From: Burkholderiales bacterium
GTDB lineage: Bacteria > Pseudomonadota > Gammaproteobacteria > Burkholderiales > Burkholderiaceae_C
Assembly: GCA_030604135.1 (NCBI GenBank)
Contig: JAUVWL010000002.1
Location: 186,001-250,000, forward strand
Direction: 5' to 3'
Length of the DNA: 64,000 bases
Shown: piece after piece, positions 37,008 through 45,632 of the stretch
Layout of the letters: each line of letters begins with the position of its first letter
How positions within the stretch are numbered: the first letter of the stretch is position 1
Program-made: the position numbers and the translations under genes
The notes under the pieces: generated by a model
Told to the model about the DNA's origin: nothing
Seen by the model: the letters and a program-made list of their open reading frames with translations, nothing else
Databases searched by the model: none

Positions 37008-38594
37008 ATGTCCGTTGCTGTCCCGCCCCTGATTTCAGCACTGCTGGACCCGACCCGCCATCCGCACCCGGTGGACCGGGTCGAGCTGCTGCAGACCCAC
37101 GGCGCCTGGGTGCTGCTGGCCGGGGACCGCGCCTACAAGATCAAGAAGCCGGTGGCCCTGTCCTTCATGGACTTTTCCACGCTGGACAAACGGCGTGCCG
37201 CCTGCGAGGCCGAGCTGCGGGTCAACAGCCGCTTTGCACCGCCCGACCCGGCGTCTCGCATCTACCTGGCCGCCCTGCCCATCACCGGCACAGCACAAGC
37301 GCCGGTGATCGGCGGTGACCCTGAGAAGGCGATCGAATGGGCGGTGCAGATGCGCCGCTTCCCTGAGCTTGACCGGCTGGACCATGTGGCCGCGCGCGGC
37401 GAGCTGACCTCGGCCATGCTGCAGGCCCTGGCGCGGCATGTGGCGAGTTTCCAGGCCACGGCGGCGGTGTCCGATGAAGACAGCCCCTGGGGCCGGCCCG
37501 ATGACGTGGCCGGCTTTGCGCGCGACAACCTGGCCTCGCTGCGCTCGACACTGAGCGATGACGCCGACCTGCACACGGTGGCTGCGCTGTCCGATTGGAC
37601 CGAGACCCGTCTGAACCAACTGACCCCGCTGCTGCAGCAACGCCGTGCCGAAGGCCGCGTGCGCGAAGGCCATGGCGATCTGCACCTGGCCAACCTGGTG
37701 CGGTTGGGCGGGGGGGTGATGGCCTTTGACGCCATCGAATTCAACGACGCGCTGCGCTGGATCGACGTCGCCAGTGACATCGCGTTCACCTGGATGGACC
37801 TGTGGCATATCGACCAGGCCGGACTGGCCCATGTGCTGCTGAGCGAATGGCTGGACGCCAGCGGCGACGTGAGCGCGCCGGCCGTGCTGCCCTTCTTTGC
37901 GGTCTACCGGGCGCTGGTGCGGGCCAAGGTGGCGGGCATCCGGTGGGCTCAGCTGGGCGCATCCCCCGACCAGGCAGCCCTGGCACTGGAGGAGGTGCGC
38001 ACCTACCTACAGCTGGCTTCGAGTCTGGCCGGGCTGCCACCTTCCCAGCCGTCACCCTGCCTGGTGATCACCCATGGGCTGTCGGGCAGTGGCAAGACCT
38101 GGGCCTCGACCCGCTGGCTGGCGGCACAGCATGATGGCCGGGCGGTCCGCCTGCGCTCGGACGTGGAGCGCAAGCGACTGCACGGGCTGGCGGCGCTGGC
38201 GGCCAGTGGCTCGGGGCTGAACACCGGGCTGTATTCGGCAGAGGCGCACGGCGACACCTACGCCAGCCTGCGCTCGCGCGCGGCCGAGCTACTGGACCAG
38301 GGCTGGCGCGTGATCGTCGATGCCGCCTTTCTGCGCCAGCACGAGCGCCAGGCCTTCGCCGACCTGGCCGGGGCCCAGGGTGTGCCCTTTGCCATACTGG
38401 CCTGCGAAGCGCCGGTGGGGGTGCTGCGCGAGCGCATCCGCGCACGGCAGGGCGCAGGCGGCGACGCGTCGGAGGCCACCCTGGCCGTGCTGGACCAGCA
38501 ACTGGGCTGGGTCGAGCCGCTGTCGAGCGCCGAGCGTGCATGTGCTTGCAGCCTCGAGCGCCTCGTGTCAGTCCAGTCCTACGCCCGTCACTGA
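37008..38594 (+). CDS. Bifunctional aminoglycoside-phosphotransferase-like / P-loop kinase protein
   Basis: The 528-residue protein fuses two ATP-using domains. The N-terminal half (to about 345) is APH-like, with KIKKPVALSFMDFST, the catalytic loop HGDLHLANLV and DAIEFNDALRWIDVASD. The C-terminal half (from about 360) is a P-loop kinase with GLSGSGKTWAS and DAAFLRQHERQAFADLA, like gluconate-kinase or zeta-toxin-type phosphotransferases. This two-domain arrangement is widespread in Proteobacteria but its substrates are unknown; antibiotic resistance should not be assumed. Confidence 0.85.
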   Translation: MSVAVPPLISALLDPTRHPHPVDRVELLQTHGAWVLLAGDRAYKIKKPVALSFMDFSTLDKRRAACEAELRVNSRFAPPDPASRIYLAALPITGTAQAPVIGGDPEKAIEWAVQMRRFPELDRLDHVAARGELTSAMLQALARHVASFQATAAVSDEDSPWGRPDDVAGFARDNLASLRSTLSDDADLHTVAALSDWTETRLNQLTPLLQQRRAEGRVREGHGDLHLANLVRLGGGVMAFDAIEFNDALRWIDVASDIAFTWMDLWHIDQAGLAHVLLSEWLDASGDVSAPAVLPFFAVYRALVRAKVAGIRWAQLGASPDQAALALEEVRTYLQLASSLAGLPPSQPSPCLVITHGLSGSGKTWASTRWLAAQHDGRAVRLRSDVERKRLHGLAALAASGSGLNTGLYSAEAHGDTYASLRSRAAELLDQGWRVIVDAAFLRQHERQAFADLAGAQGVPFAILACEAPVGVLRERIRARQGAGGDASEATLAVLDQQLGWVEPLSSAERACACSLERLVSVQSYARH

Positions 38595-38602
38595 CATTGA
38601 CC

Positions 38603-38633
38603 GACAGGCAGCAGGCGCGATCGTTCCTACACT
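38603..38633 (+). promoter_or_regulatory. Stress-type promoter candidate upstream of the DUF1328 gene
   Basis: GACAGG (38603-38608) and CTACACT (TACACT at 38628-38633) are 19 bases apart. The same arrangement recurs at 41173-41203 before the CsbD gene, where CCGACAGGCA is identical and the -10 is CTACATT. A C just before the TACACT hexamer is characteristic of sigma-S-type -10 elements. Confidence 0.45.
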
Positions 38634-38711
38634 GAATTTGTCGCGGCAATGGTGCTGCGGCACATCAACCCAAGGCCTCGTGCCCGCACGCACCTTGGAC
38701 AGGAGATTGCC

Positions 38712-38873
38712 ATGCTGCACTACGCCGTCGTCTTCTTCGTCGTCGCCCTGATTGCCGCCGTGCTCGGCTTCGGTGGCATCGCCGCCAGCGCGGCCGGTAT
38801 CGCGAAGATCTTGTTCTTCGTGTTCCTGGTCATGGCCGCGGTGAGCTTCGTCTTCGGCCTGATCAAACGCTAG
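38712..38873 (+). CDS. DUF1328 small membrane protein (YtjA-like)
   Basis: The 53-residue protein is two hydrophobic helices ([20 protein letters not shown] and [19 protein letters not shown]). It closely follows the YtjA/DUF1328 pattern, including [13 protein letters not shown] between them. AGGAGA precedes the ATG. Homologues are stress-induced and their function is unknown. It opens a run of stress-type genes. Confidence 0.88.
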   Translation: MLHYAVVFFVVALIAAVLGFGGIAASAAGIAKILFFVFLVMAAVSFVFGLIKR

Positions 38874-38956
38874 AGACGCCGCCACATTTGCACCCACCCA
38901 CGCTGTCACACACAGAGTCCATCGTCTGCAACCCGAACCAACACAGGAGCATCCAC

Positions 38957-39385
38957 ATGAACATCCGAGCCAAGACCACCCTCGAGAACACCCAGGACAT
39001 GATCGATCAGGGCGAGCAGGTCGCCCACAACGTGATCGCCCGAACAGCTCACCAGGCCGACGAGCTGATCGCTGGTGCCCAGCAGGTGGCGGCCGAAGCC
39101 GACCGTGGCCTGGATCAGCTGCGCGAAGACACACACGGCACACACGGCAGCCTGACGCGGGTGGCCGAGCGGGCCGAAGACATGGCCCGCACCGGCATCG
39201 AAAAGGCGCGCCTGGCCGGCTCAGCGGTGGCTGACAAGGCCAGCGAGGTGGGCACCCAGACCACCCGCTACGTGCGCCGTGAACCTGCCAAGGCCCTGCT
39301 GATGGCAGCGGCCGCCGGCGCCGCCGCCACCCTGGTGGTCAGTTGGGCGACCAACCGCCGCTCGGATTCACCGGCTCAGCGCTGA
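38957..39385 (+). CDS. ElaB/YqjD-like (DUF883) membrane-anchored protein
   Basis: The 142-residue protein is a long amphipathic, probably coiled-coil region (residues 5-105) ending in the DUF883 signature YVRREPAKALLMAAAAGA and one C-terminal membrane helix. In E. coli, YqjD and ElaB anchor to the inner membrane, bind ribosomes and are RpoS-dependent. It is followed by YqjE-like and YqjK-like genes, the same order as yqjDEK in E. coli. Confidence 0.85.
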   Translation: MNIRAKTTLENTQDMIDQGEQVAHNVIARTAHQADELIAGAQQVAAEADRGLDQLREDTHGTHGSLTRVAERAEDMARTGIEKARLAGSAVADKASEVGTQTTRYVRREPAKALLMAAAAGAAATLVVSWATNRRSDSPAQR

Positions 39386-39407
39386 ACCTCGCCACCCTCG
39401 CCCGGCC

Positions 39408-39791
39408 GTGATACACCCCGCCTTCCTCGCCGTGACCCGGCAGCCCGACCTGGTGCTCGAGCATGCCGATGCCTACCTGAGCCTGGCCAATGCCGAGCTC
39501 GATGAATGGCATGAGGACTGGAAACACCGGGCCTCACTGGGCGCTGCTGCGGCCCTGCTGGCCTACCTGGGCCTGGCACTGGCCGGCGGCGCCGGTCTGG
39601 CGCTGGCCGTGATTCCGGTTGGCTCCATGCCCATGCCCTGGCTGCTGGCCGCGATTCCCGCCATCCCCTGGCTGGGCGCAGGCTGGCTGGCCTGGCGGGT
39701 TCGGCGCATGGACAGGGTCCAGCCGTTCCAGGCCCTGCGCCAGCAACTGGCCCAGGACCTGGCCACCCTGCGTCTGCTGGACAAGGAATGA
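39408..39791 (+). CDS. YqjE-like (phage-holin superfamily III type) membrane protein
   Basis: The gene begins with GTG at 39408. The 127 residues contain two membrane helices (about 46-68 and 76-96) flanked by amphipathic segments (ADAYLSLANAELDEWHEDW). The topology and its place right after the YqjD-like gene support a YqjE-type assignment. Its stop overlaps the next start by four bases (ATGA). Confidence 0.72.
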   Translation: MIHPAFLAVTRQPDLVLEHADAYLSLANAELDEWHEDWKHRASLGAAAALLAYLGLALAGGAGLALAVIPVGSMPMPWLLAAIPAIPWLGAGWLAWRVRRMDRVQPFQALRQQLAQDLATLRLLDKE

Positions 39792-40387
39792 GCCTGCCGA
39801 CCCGCCCCCAGACTGGCCGCGACCTGTCGCCGGCCGAACGCAAGGCATTGGCCTTGCAGCGCATGGACAACTCCCGAACCTTGCTGATCCAGACCGTGTG
39901 GCCCGAGCCGGCCACGGCCGATCTGCCACGCAGCACGGGTCCGTCCAGCACGCATGCACGACCCCTTTCCCTTTTGTTGCGCCAAATCGGGCGCAAGGGC
40001 CTGAGCGACCAGACTTTGGGCGTGGCCCGCGCGCTGGCGCAGCGCTGGTGGAAGCGGCAGCCGTGGCGCACCAGCGTGGGGCTGGTGGCCGACACCGTGG
40101 CGCGAGAAGCGCGACCCGTGATCCGGCGCCACCCCTGGGCTTGCCTGGCAGCGGCCGCAGCCGTGGGTGGCGCTCTGGTGCTGGTGCGCCCCTGGCTGGG
40201 CGCCGCCCTGCGCCAGCAGACGCAAAATCTTCGCCACCATGCGGGGCAGATCGTCTGGGCACAGCTGGCCCAGCCATCGGTGCAACTCGCACTCGCCGGC
40301 GCGTTGAGTGCCTGGATCACCACCCTCGCCCGTCAGACGGGACCAGCATCGGGTTCGAACGCAGGCAAGCCACCCGGCCCGCCCTGA
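39788..40387 (+). CDS. YqjK-like inner-membrane protein of unknown function
   Basis: The 199-residue basic protein starts with a YqjK-like motif (LSPAERKALALQRMDNSRTLL). A variable middle follows, then VIRRHPWACLAAAAAVGGALVLV as one membrane helix and a possible second near 168-182. It is translationally coupled to the YqjE-like gene. Much longer than E. coli YqjK (about 100 residues), so equivalence is by position and N-terminal pattern only. Confidence 0.6.
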   Translation: MSLPTRPQTGRDLSPAERKALALQRMDNSRTLLIQTVWPEPATADLPRSTGPSSTHARPLSLLLRQIGRKGLSDQTLGVARALAQRWWKRQPWRTSVGLVADTVAREARPVIRRHPWACLAAAAAVGGALVLVRPWLGAALRQQTQNLRHHAGQIVWAQLAQPSVQLALAGALSAWITTLARQTGPASGSNAGKPPGPP

Positions 40388-40393
40388 ACCACG

Positions 40394-41026
40394 CTACTGG
40401 ATCAGGCCATTGGTCATGGCGTAGTAGGTGAGTTCGCTGTTGCTCGACAGCTTGAGCTTGTCCAGCACCCGCGTCCGGTAGGTGCTGACCGTCTTCACAC
40501 TCAGGTGCATGGCTTCGGCCATGTTGCCGATGGTTTCGCCGCGTGCCAGCCGCAGAAACACCTGCAGCTCACGGTCGGACAGCAACTCATGGGGCGGGCG
40601 CTCCAGGCCGCCGGCCACACCTTCGGCCAGCAGCGCTGCCACCGCCTGGCTGATGTACTTGCGTCCCATGGACACGGTGCGGATGGCCAGCACGATCTCC
40701 TCCGGTTCACACTCCTTGTTGAGGTAGCCGCTGGCACCCAGTCGCAGCAGGTTGGTGGCGTAGTGGGCTTCGGGGAAGCCGCTGAGGATGAGCACCGACA
40801 AGTCGGGAAACCGGGCCTTGATGGCCTTGAGCGCGTCCACGCCACTCTGGTCTGGCATGGAGATGTCCATCAGCAGCACATCGATCTCGCCACCACGGGC
40901 CAGCTCCAGCGCCTGCGCCCCGTTGCCGGCCTCGCCCGTGACGCGCAGGTCCACGTGGTCGGCCAGGTACTGCTTGAGACCGGCCCGCACCACCGCGTGG
41001 TCGTCAACGATGCCAATTCGGATCAT
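40394..41026 (-). CDS. NarL/LuxR-family response regulator
   Basis: The 210-residue protein has a receiver domain (VDDHAVVR at 8-15, phosphoacceptor in VLLMDISMPDQSG, LILSGF, YLNKE) and a LuxR-type helix-turn-helix (LSDRELQVFLRLARGETIGNMAEAM then LSVKTVSTYRTRVLDKL). It resembles UvrY/GacA-type regulators. AGGAG precedes ATG 41026; the longer frame to 41269 is rejected. A NarL-type kinase lies about 2 kb away in this stress cluster and is a likely partner. Confidence 0.92.
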   Translation of the reverse strand: MIRIGIVDDHAVVRAGLKQYLADHVDLRVTGEAGNGAQALELARGGEIDVLLMDISMPDQSGVDALKAIKARFPDLSVLILSGFPEAHYATNLLRLGASGYLNKECEPEEIVLAIRTVSMGRKYISQAVAALLAEGVAGGLERPPHELLSDRELQVFLRLARGETIGNMAEAMHLSVKTVSTYRTRVLDKLKLSSNSELTYYAMTNGLIQ

Positions 41027-41172
41027 GGAATCTCCTGAATGCTTTTGGATGCCCGCCCTGCGGACCCGAGCACCAATGTAGCGCGGGCACACCGGCTTGT
41101 CCGTCGGACGTTTCCTACACGGTACCGACAGGGCGGTGGCGCGATGTCCTACGAAGGCACGCAGCCTCGGCC

Positions 41173-41203
41173 GACAGGCAAAACGACCGGGTGTTTCTAC
41201 ATT
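41173..41203 (+). promoter_or_regulatory. Stress-type promoter candidate upstream of the CsbD gene
   Basis: GACAGG (41173-41178), a 19-base spacer and TACATT (41198-41203, preceded by C) repeat the arrangement seen before the DUF1328 gene. A further TTTCCTACAC at 41111-41120 lies in the same intergenic region, near the divergent response-regulator gene. Confidence 0.45.
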
Positions 41204-41286
41204 GGAGTCACAGCACAGCGATTCCCGTCGCGGCTGTTCCCGGGTCGGACCAGCCGGTCCGTCCGCCAACCCAACAGGAGAACCGC

Positions 41287-41505
41287 ATGAACTGGGACCG
41301 TATTGAAGGCAACTGGAAGCAGATCAAGGGCAAGGCCCGCGAGCAGTGGGGCAAGCTCACCGACGACGATCTGGACGTGGTGGCCGGACGCCGCGAACAA
41401 CTGGCCGGCAAGGTCCAGGAGCGCTATGGCTGCGCCAGGGAAGACGCCGAGAAGCAGGTCGCCGAGTGGGAACGCAAAGCCACCGACAGCTGGTTTCGCA
41501 AGTGA
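41287..41505 (+). CDS. CsbD-family stress protein (YjbJ-like)
   Basis: The 72-residue hydrophilic protein reads MNWDRIEGNWKQIKGKAREQ and continues WGKLTDDDLDVVAGRREQLAGKVQ, the full CsbD pattern. CsbD/YjbJ proteins are abundant under general stress (sigma-B in Bacillus, RpoS in enterics) and of unknown function. GGAGAACC precedes the start. It is followed by two BON-domain genes on the same strand. Confidence 0.92.
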   Translation: MNWDRIEGNWKQIKGKAREQWGKLTDDDLDVVAGRREQLAGKVQERYGCAREDAEKQVAEWERKATDSWFRK

Positions 41506-41587
41506 GTGCACGCGGACAGCGCGCCAGGCGCCTGTTCGATGCACCGGGGCATGACCCCTCTGTTTTTTCTATCCAAGGAGAACCCTC

Positions 41588-42028
41588 ATGAACATCACCC
41601 GTCGCACCCAGATCGTCATCGCCACCAGTGCCATGGCGTTTGCCATCGCCGCCTGCGGTCAGAAAGAAGAGCCCACGGTGGGACAACGGCTTGACGACGC
41701 CATCAACCACACCGAGCAGGCCATGAACGAAGCCCGTCAGGATCTGCAGGCGGCCGCCAGCGATCTGCACCAGAATGGCCAGCAAGCCGCACAGGCCGTG
41801 GCCGATAGCGCCACCGACCTGGCCATCACCGCCAAGGTCAAGACCGCCCTGGCCGCCGACGACCAGCTCAGCGCCTTGAGCATCAATGTCGACACAGTCG
41901 ATGGCGTTGTGTCGCTGTCTGGCCCAGCCCCTACCGCCGACGCGGCTGAACGCGCCGCGGTTCTTGCACGAGCCGTGGACGGCGTGAACGCTGTCGAGAA
42001 CCGTCTGGTGGTGCAAGGCAACAGCTGA
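41588..42028 (+). CDS. BON-domain lipoprotein (OsmY-like)
   Basis: The 146-residue protein has a lipobox ending at C23 (FAIAAC). A helical segment follows (residues 35-75, rich in A, Q and D), then one BON domain (LAITAKVKTALAADDQLSALSI and VDGVVSLSGPAPTADAAERAAVL). BON domains bind phospholipid surfaces; OsmY relatives protect the envelope during osmotic stress. AAGGAGAA precedes the ATG. Confidence 0.88.
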   Translation: MNITRRTQIVIATSAMAFAIAACGQKEEPTVGQRLDDAINHTEQAMNEARQDLQAAASDLHQNGQQAAQAVADSATDLAITAKVKTALAADDQLSALSINVDTVDGVVSLSGPAPTADAAERAAVLARAVDGVNAVENRLVVQGNS

Positions 42029-42041
42029 ACATAACGCTGGT

Positions 42042-42077
42042 TGCGGTCCGCTGCGGCACACCGCCAAGCGGACCGCA
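42042..42077 (+). other. Strong intergenic hairpin between two BON genes
   Basis: TGCGGTCCGCT (42042-42052) is perfectly complementary to AGCGGACCGCA (42067-42077), and an inner GCGG/CCGC stem closes most of the loop. There is no T-tract, so it is more likely an mRNA stability or attenuation structure than an intrinsic terminator. Confidence 0.6.
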
Positions 42078-42116
42078 GTTCGCTGACCCGACCCCTTCGG
42101 CCCCAAAGGAGCCACC

Positions 42117-42425
42117 ATGCTCAAGAACATTGCATTGGCCGCATCCCTGGCCATTGGCAGCATCTACCTGACCGGCTGCGCGGTCGCCCGTGACCAGCAG
42201 ACCGTCGGAGCCTACATTGACGACACCACCATCACGACCCAGGTCAGGGCCCGCTTTGCCGACGATCCGACCGTCAGTGTCATGGCCATCAAGGTGGAAA
42301 CCCTCAACGGCGTGGTGCAGCTGTCCGGCTTTGCCAAGTCCGAGGTGGAGCGTACGCGCGCCGAGACCATTGCATCCAACGTCAAAGGCGTCAACCGTGT
42401 CGCCAATGACATCATCGTGAACTGA
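42117..42425 (+). CDS. Small BON-domain lipoprotein
   Basis: The 102-residue protein has a lipobox IYLTGC with C21, followed by a single BON domain (YIDDTTITTQVRARFADD, VMAIKVETLNGVVQLSGFA). AAAGGAG precedes the ATG. It is a shorter relative of the upstream BON lipoprotein without the helical spacer. Likely periplasmic or outer-membrane-associated and stress-induced. Confidence 0.88.
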   Translation: MLKNIALAASLAIGSIYLTGCAVARDQQTVGAYIDDTTITTQVRARFADDPTVSVMAIKVETLNGVVQLSGFAKSEVERTRAETIASNVKGVNRVANDIIVN

Positions 42426-42537
42426 GGCCATGTCAGACTCGTCCTACAACGATGCCAGCCCAGTGCGGGTATCGTTGCAGGCGTGTAAAGAAATGATTCA
42501 GGGGCATCGACCCCTGCCCGTGAGCGGCCACCACCCC

Positions 42538-42915
42538 ATGTCCACCCTCAGAGCGTTCATCGTCGAAGACAATCCGGTCATTCTGGGCAACCTGGTGGCG
42601 ACGCTGGAGGAACTGACCAACATCAAGGTGGTGGGCTCTGTGGCCACAGAGGCCGACGCGGTGCGCGAATTGGACAAGCATGCCAACGATCTGGACCTGG
42701 TCATCGTGGACGTGTTTCTTTCGGGAGGAACCGGGCTGGGTGTGCTGGCGGCTGCGCAGAAGATGCAGCTCGGGGCGCGCCGGGTGGTGCTGACCAACTT
42801 CGCCACACCCGAAGTGCGACGCCGCTGCAGCGCCCTGGGCGCGGCCGAGGTGTTTGACAAGTCAAACGAGCTGGACGCCCTGATCGATTACTGCGAGAAG
42901 CTGGCCGAAGCCTGA
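42538..42915 (+). CDS. Single-domain response regulator
   Basis: The 125-residue receiver has acidic residues in IVEDNP, the phosphoacceptor in LVIVDVFLSGG, T in VLTNFA and K in VFDKSN. There is no output domain. It lies immediately before the NarL-type histidine kinase on the same strand (63-base gap) and may modulate that kinase or share its phosphoryl flow with the LuxR-type regulator at 40394-41026. ATG 42538 (MSTLRAFIVEDN) is chosen over an upstream frame start at 42430. Confidence 0.85.
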   Translation: MSTLRAFIVEDNPVILGNLVATLEELTNIKVVGSVATEADAVRELDKHANDLDLVIVDVFLSGGTGLGVLAAAQKMQLGARRVVLTNFATPEVRRRCSALGAAEVFDKSNELDALIDYCEKLAEA

Positions 42916-42978
42916 GCTGCCCAGCCCCTCCTGGCCCGTAACGCCAGCCATCCGAGGCCACTCTTCACCCGACGCTGC

Positions 42979-44361
42979 ATGCCCCCTCCCAGCACCCAAG
43001 CGCCTTCGGCCGCACCCGTCAACCGCCTGCGCAGCAGCTTCGAGATGGCCGCGCGCGGCCGCTACACCATGCCGATCGTGATCGCGCTGGGGCTGGTTGG
43101 CATGGCCGTCAACGAGAGTGCCTATCAGCACTCCGAGCACACCTTGACCAGCGGCATCGCCCTGACCGATGCCCGCGTCAGATCGGCCGAAACCCTGCAA
43201 CTGCTGACCGAGGTCGGCCTGTATGCACGGTCCTACATCCTGACCGCCGAACCCGAGGAAGCCAGCCGATACCACGCGTCGGTGCAGCAGATGCAGGAGA
43301 CCAAAGCCAGCGCCTTCGAGCTGTTCAACAAGGTGGACCCGCGGCGCAGCATTTCGGTGGAACCGATCGAGCGGCTGATCGTCGAGCACATCCGTGCCAC
43401 CGACGAATGGATCGAGATGGTCAGGCGAGGCGAGCGGGCGCCGGCGATTGCGGCTGCAGCCGGCAGTGCCAGCCTGGCCCGGCGCGACGCCCTGCGGGCC
43501 GCCTTCGCCGAGGTCCTGGACGAGGCGGCGGCGGTCCAGCAGGAGGCCCGTGGCAATCTGTACCGCGCCCTCATGCTCAATCGGGTGGCCGTGCACCTGC
43601 TGGCGCTGGTCACCATGCTGGGTCTGTTCCTGTTCCAGCGCCAGTTGCGTCGGGGCGATCTGCAGATGGCGCAGGAGGGTCAGCGCCTGGCCGAACGGGT
43701 GCGCGAGCGCACGGCGGAGCTGACCGAAATGGCGACCCACCTGGTCAACGCCCGCGAAGACGAACGCAGCCACATCGCCCGGGAACTGCACGACGAGTTG
43801 GGCGGTCTGCTCACCTCGATGAAGCTGGACTTCGCGCGCCTGCGTCGGGTGCCCGACCTGCCCCCGAAAGTGTCCGAGCGCATGCTGTCCATCGAATCCC
43901 GCTTGAACGAAGGCATTGCGCTGAAGCGCCGCATCATCGAGGATCTGCAGCCCTCGGCACTCAAGCAGCTGGGCCTGGTGCAGGCACTCGAAATCCTGTG
44001 CCGGGAAATGGCCGCGCGGCTCGGCAGGCCCGTGTACGCCGATCTGCACGACGTGGCACTGGACCCGTCCGCCGAGCTGACGCTCTACCGCATCTGCCAG
44101 GAATCGCTGACCAACATCGGCAAATACGCCCGCTGCACCCAGGTCACGGTCCGGCTGGTGTCGGAAAACGAACAGGTGCGCTTGAGCGTTTGTGATGACG
44201 GCCAGGGGTTTGACCCGCAGCAGGTCTCCCATGGTCGCCATGGGCTGCTGGGGATGCGCGTGCGCGTCGAGTCCCACGGTGGCCACCTGTCGATCGACAG
44301 CGCACCAGGTTCGGGAACCACCGTGTCTGCCCGCATCCCGATCGGTGCGGCCAACGCCTGA
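42979..44361 (+). CDS. NarL-type sensor histidine kinase with CHASE3-like sensor
   Basis: The 460-residue kinase has a membrane helix (about 30-45), a helical periplasmic sensor (46-190, with VGLYARSYILTAEPEEASRY as in CHASE3), a second helix (about 202-220) and a HisKA_3 dimerisation domain whose phosphoacceptor is in HIARELHDELGGLL. The ATPase domain shows YRICQESLTNIGKYAR, VCDDGQGFDP and GLLGMRVRVESHGG. This class normally phosphorylates NarL/LuxR-type regulators, such as the one at 40394-41026. Confidence 0.9.
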   Translation: MPPPSTQAPSAAPVNRLRSSFEMAARGRYTMPIVIALGLVGMAVNESAYQHSEHTLTSGIALTDARVRSAETLQLLTEVGLYARSYILTAEPEEASRYHASVQQMQETKASAFELFNKVDPRRSISVEPIERLIVEHIRATDEWIEMVRRGERAPAIAAAAGSASLARRDALRAAFAEVLDEAAAVQQEARGNLYRALMLNRVAVHLLALVTMLGLFLFQRQLRRGDLQMAQEGQRLAERVRERTAELTEMATHLVNAREDERSHIARELHDELGGLLTSMKLDFARLRRVPDLPPKVSERMLSIESRLNEGIALKRRIIEDLQPSALKQLGLVQALEILCREMAARLGRPVYADLHDVALDPSAELTLYRICQESLTNIGKYARCTQVTVRLVSENEQVRLSVCDDGQGFDPQQVSHGRHGLLGMRVRVESHGGHLSIDSAPGSGTTVSARIPIGAANA

Positions 44362-44406
44362 GAACCGAATCGGCAAAATTTCAAACCCGAATAGCGGTTT
44401 TCACAC

Positions 44407-44426
44407 CGGCGCCCCTTCCGGCGCCG
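44407..44426 (+). other. GC-rich hairpin in the lldD leader
   Basis: CGGCGCC (44407-44413) pairs with GGCGCCG (44420-44426) around CCTTCC, 37 bases before the lldD start. No T-tract follows. It may be the end of the upstream kinase transcript or a leader structure. Confidence 0.35.
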
Positions 44427-44462
44427 CTACCATGGCGCCCATACCCTCCCGGAGACAAGCCC

Positions 44463-45620
44463 ATGACTGTGATCACCAACATCGAAGACCTGCGCATCCT
44501 GGCCCAGAAGCGCGTGCCGCGCATGTTCTACGACTACGCCGATTCCGGCTCGTGGACGGAGAGCACCTACCGCGCCAACAACGACGATTTCCAGAAGATC
44601 AAACTGCGTCAGCGGGTGGCGGTCAACATGGAGAACCGGTCCACCGTCACCACAATGATCGGCCAGAAGGTGGCCATGCCCGTGGCCATTGCACCCACGG
44701 GCCTGACCGGCATGCAGCACGCCGACGGCGAGATCCTGGCCGCGCGGGCGGCGAAGAAGTTCGGTATTCCGTTCACCCTCTCGACCATGAGCATCTGCTC
44801 CATCGAGGACGTGGCCAAACACGCCGGTGAAGGTTTCTGGTTCCAGCTCTATGTGATGAAGGACCGCGGCTTCATCGAGCGCCTGATCGACCGCGCCAAG
44901 GCGGCCAATTGCGCAGCCCTGGTGCTGACGCTGGACCTGCAGATCCTGGGCCAGCGCCACAAGGACCTGAAGAACGGCCTGTCGGCGCCGCCCAAGCTGA
45001 CCCTCGCCAACATGATCAACATCGCCACCAAGCCGCGCTGGGCGCTGGGCATGCTGGGCACGCCGCGCCGGCAGTTCGGCAACATCGTGGGTCACGTCAC
45101 CGGTGTTGCCGACATGAGCAGCCTGTCGGCCTGGACGGCCGACCAGTTCGACCCGGCCCTGAACTGGGGTGACGTGGAATGGATCAAGAACCGCTGGGGC
45201 GGCAAGCTCATCCTCAAGGGCATCCAGGACGTGGAAGACGCCAAGCTGGCGGTGCAATCCGGCGCCGATGCGCTGATCGTGTCCAACCACGGTGGCCGTC
45301 AGCTCGATGGCGCGCAGAGCAGCATCGAGTGCCTGCCCACCATCGTCGACGCCGTGGGCGGCCAGATCGAGATCCACATGGACGGCGGCGTGCGCAGTGG
45401 TCAGGACGTGCTCAAGGCACGCGCCCTGGGCGCCCAGGGCACCTACATCGGCCGGCCCTTCCTGTACGGGCTGGGCGCGATGGGCGAGGCCGGCGTCACC
45501 AAGTGCCTGCAGATTCTGCACAAGGAACTGGACCTGACGATGGCCTTCTGCGGCCACACGCAGATCGAGACGGTGGACAAGTCCATCCTGCTGCCGGGCA
45601 CCTACCCGGTCGCGCTCTGA
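44463..45620 (+). CDS. lldD: FMN-dependent L-lactate dehydrogenase / alpha-hydroxy-acid dehydrogenase
   Basis: The 385-residue TIM-barrel flavoenzyme has the active-site string SNHGGRQLDG, with H276 as the base and R279 binding the carboxylate. K252 is near the flavin, Y130 in FQLYV, and the phosphate loop is MDGGVRSGQDVLKARALGA. LldD oxidises L-lactate to pyruvate with electron transfer to the quinone pool at the inner membrane. Related alpha-hydroxy-acid oxidases are possible. CGGAG precedes the ATG. No lldR or lldP is adjacent. Confidence 0.9.
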   Translation: MTVITNIEDLRILAQKRVPRMFYDYADSGSWTESTYRANNDDFQKIKLRQRVAVNMENRSTVTTMIGQKVAMPVAIAPTGLTGMQHADGEILAARAAKKFGIPFTLSTMSICSIEDVAKHAGEGFWFQLYVMKDRGFIERLIDRAKAANCAALVLTLDLQILGQRHKDLKNGLSAPPKLTLANMINIATKPRWALGMLGTPRRQFGNIVGHVTGVADMSSLSAWTADQFDPALNWGDVEWIKNRWGGKLILKGIQDVEDAKLAVQSGADALIVSNHGGRQLDGAQSSIECLPTIVDAVGGQIEIHMDGGVRSGQDVLKARALGAQGTYIGRPFLYGLGAMGEAGVTKCLQILHKELDLTMAFCGHTQIETVDKSILLPGTYPVAL

Positions 45621-45632
45621 GCGGCGCCCTGC

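Noticed and set aside
37008..38594. Antibiotic-resistance aminoglycoside kinase
   Set aside because: The APH-like half belongs to the widespread chromosomal APH/P-loop fusion family; nothing in the sequence or context supports drug resistance.
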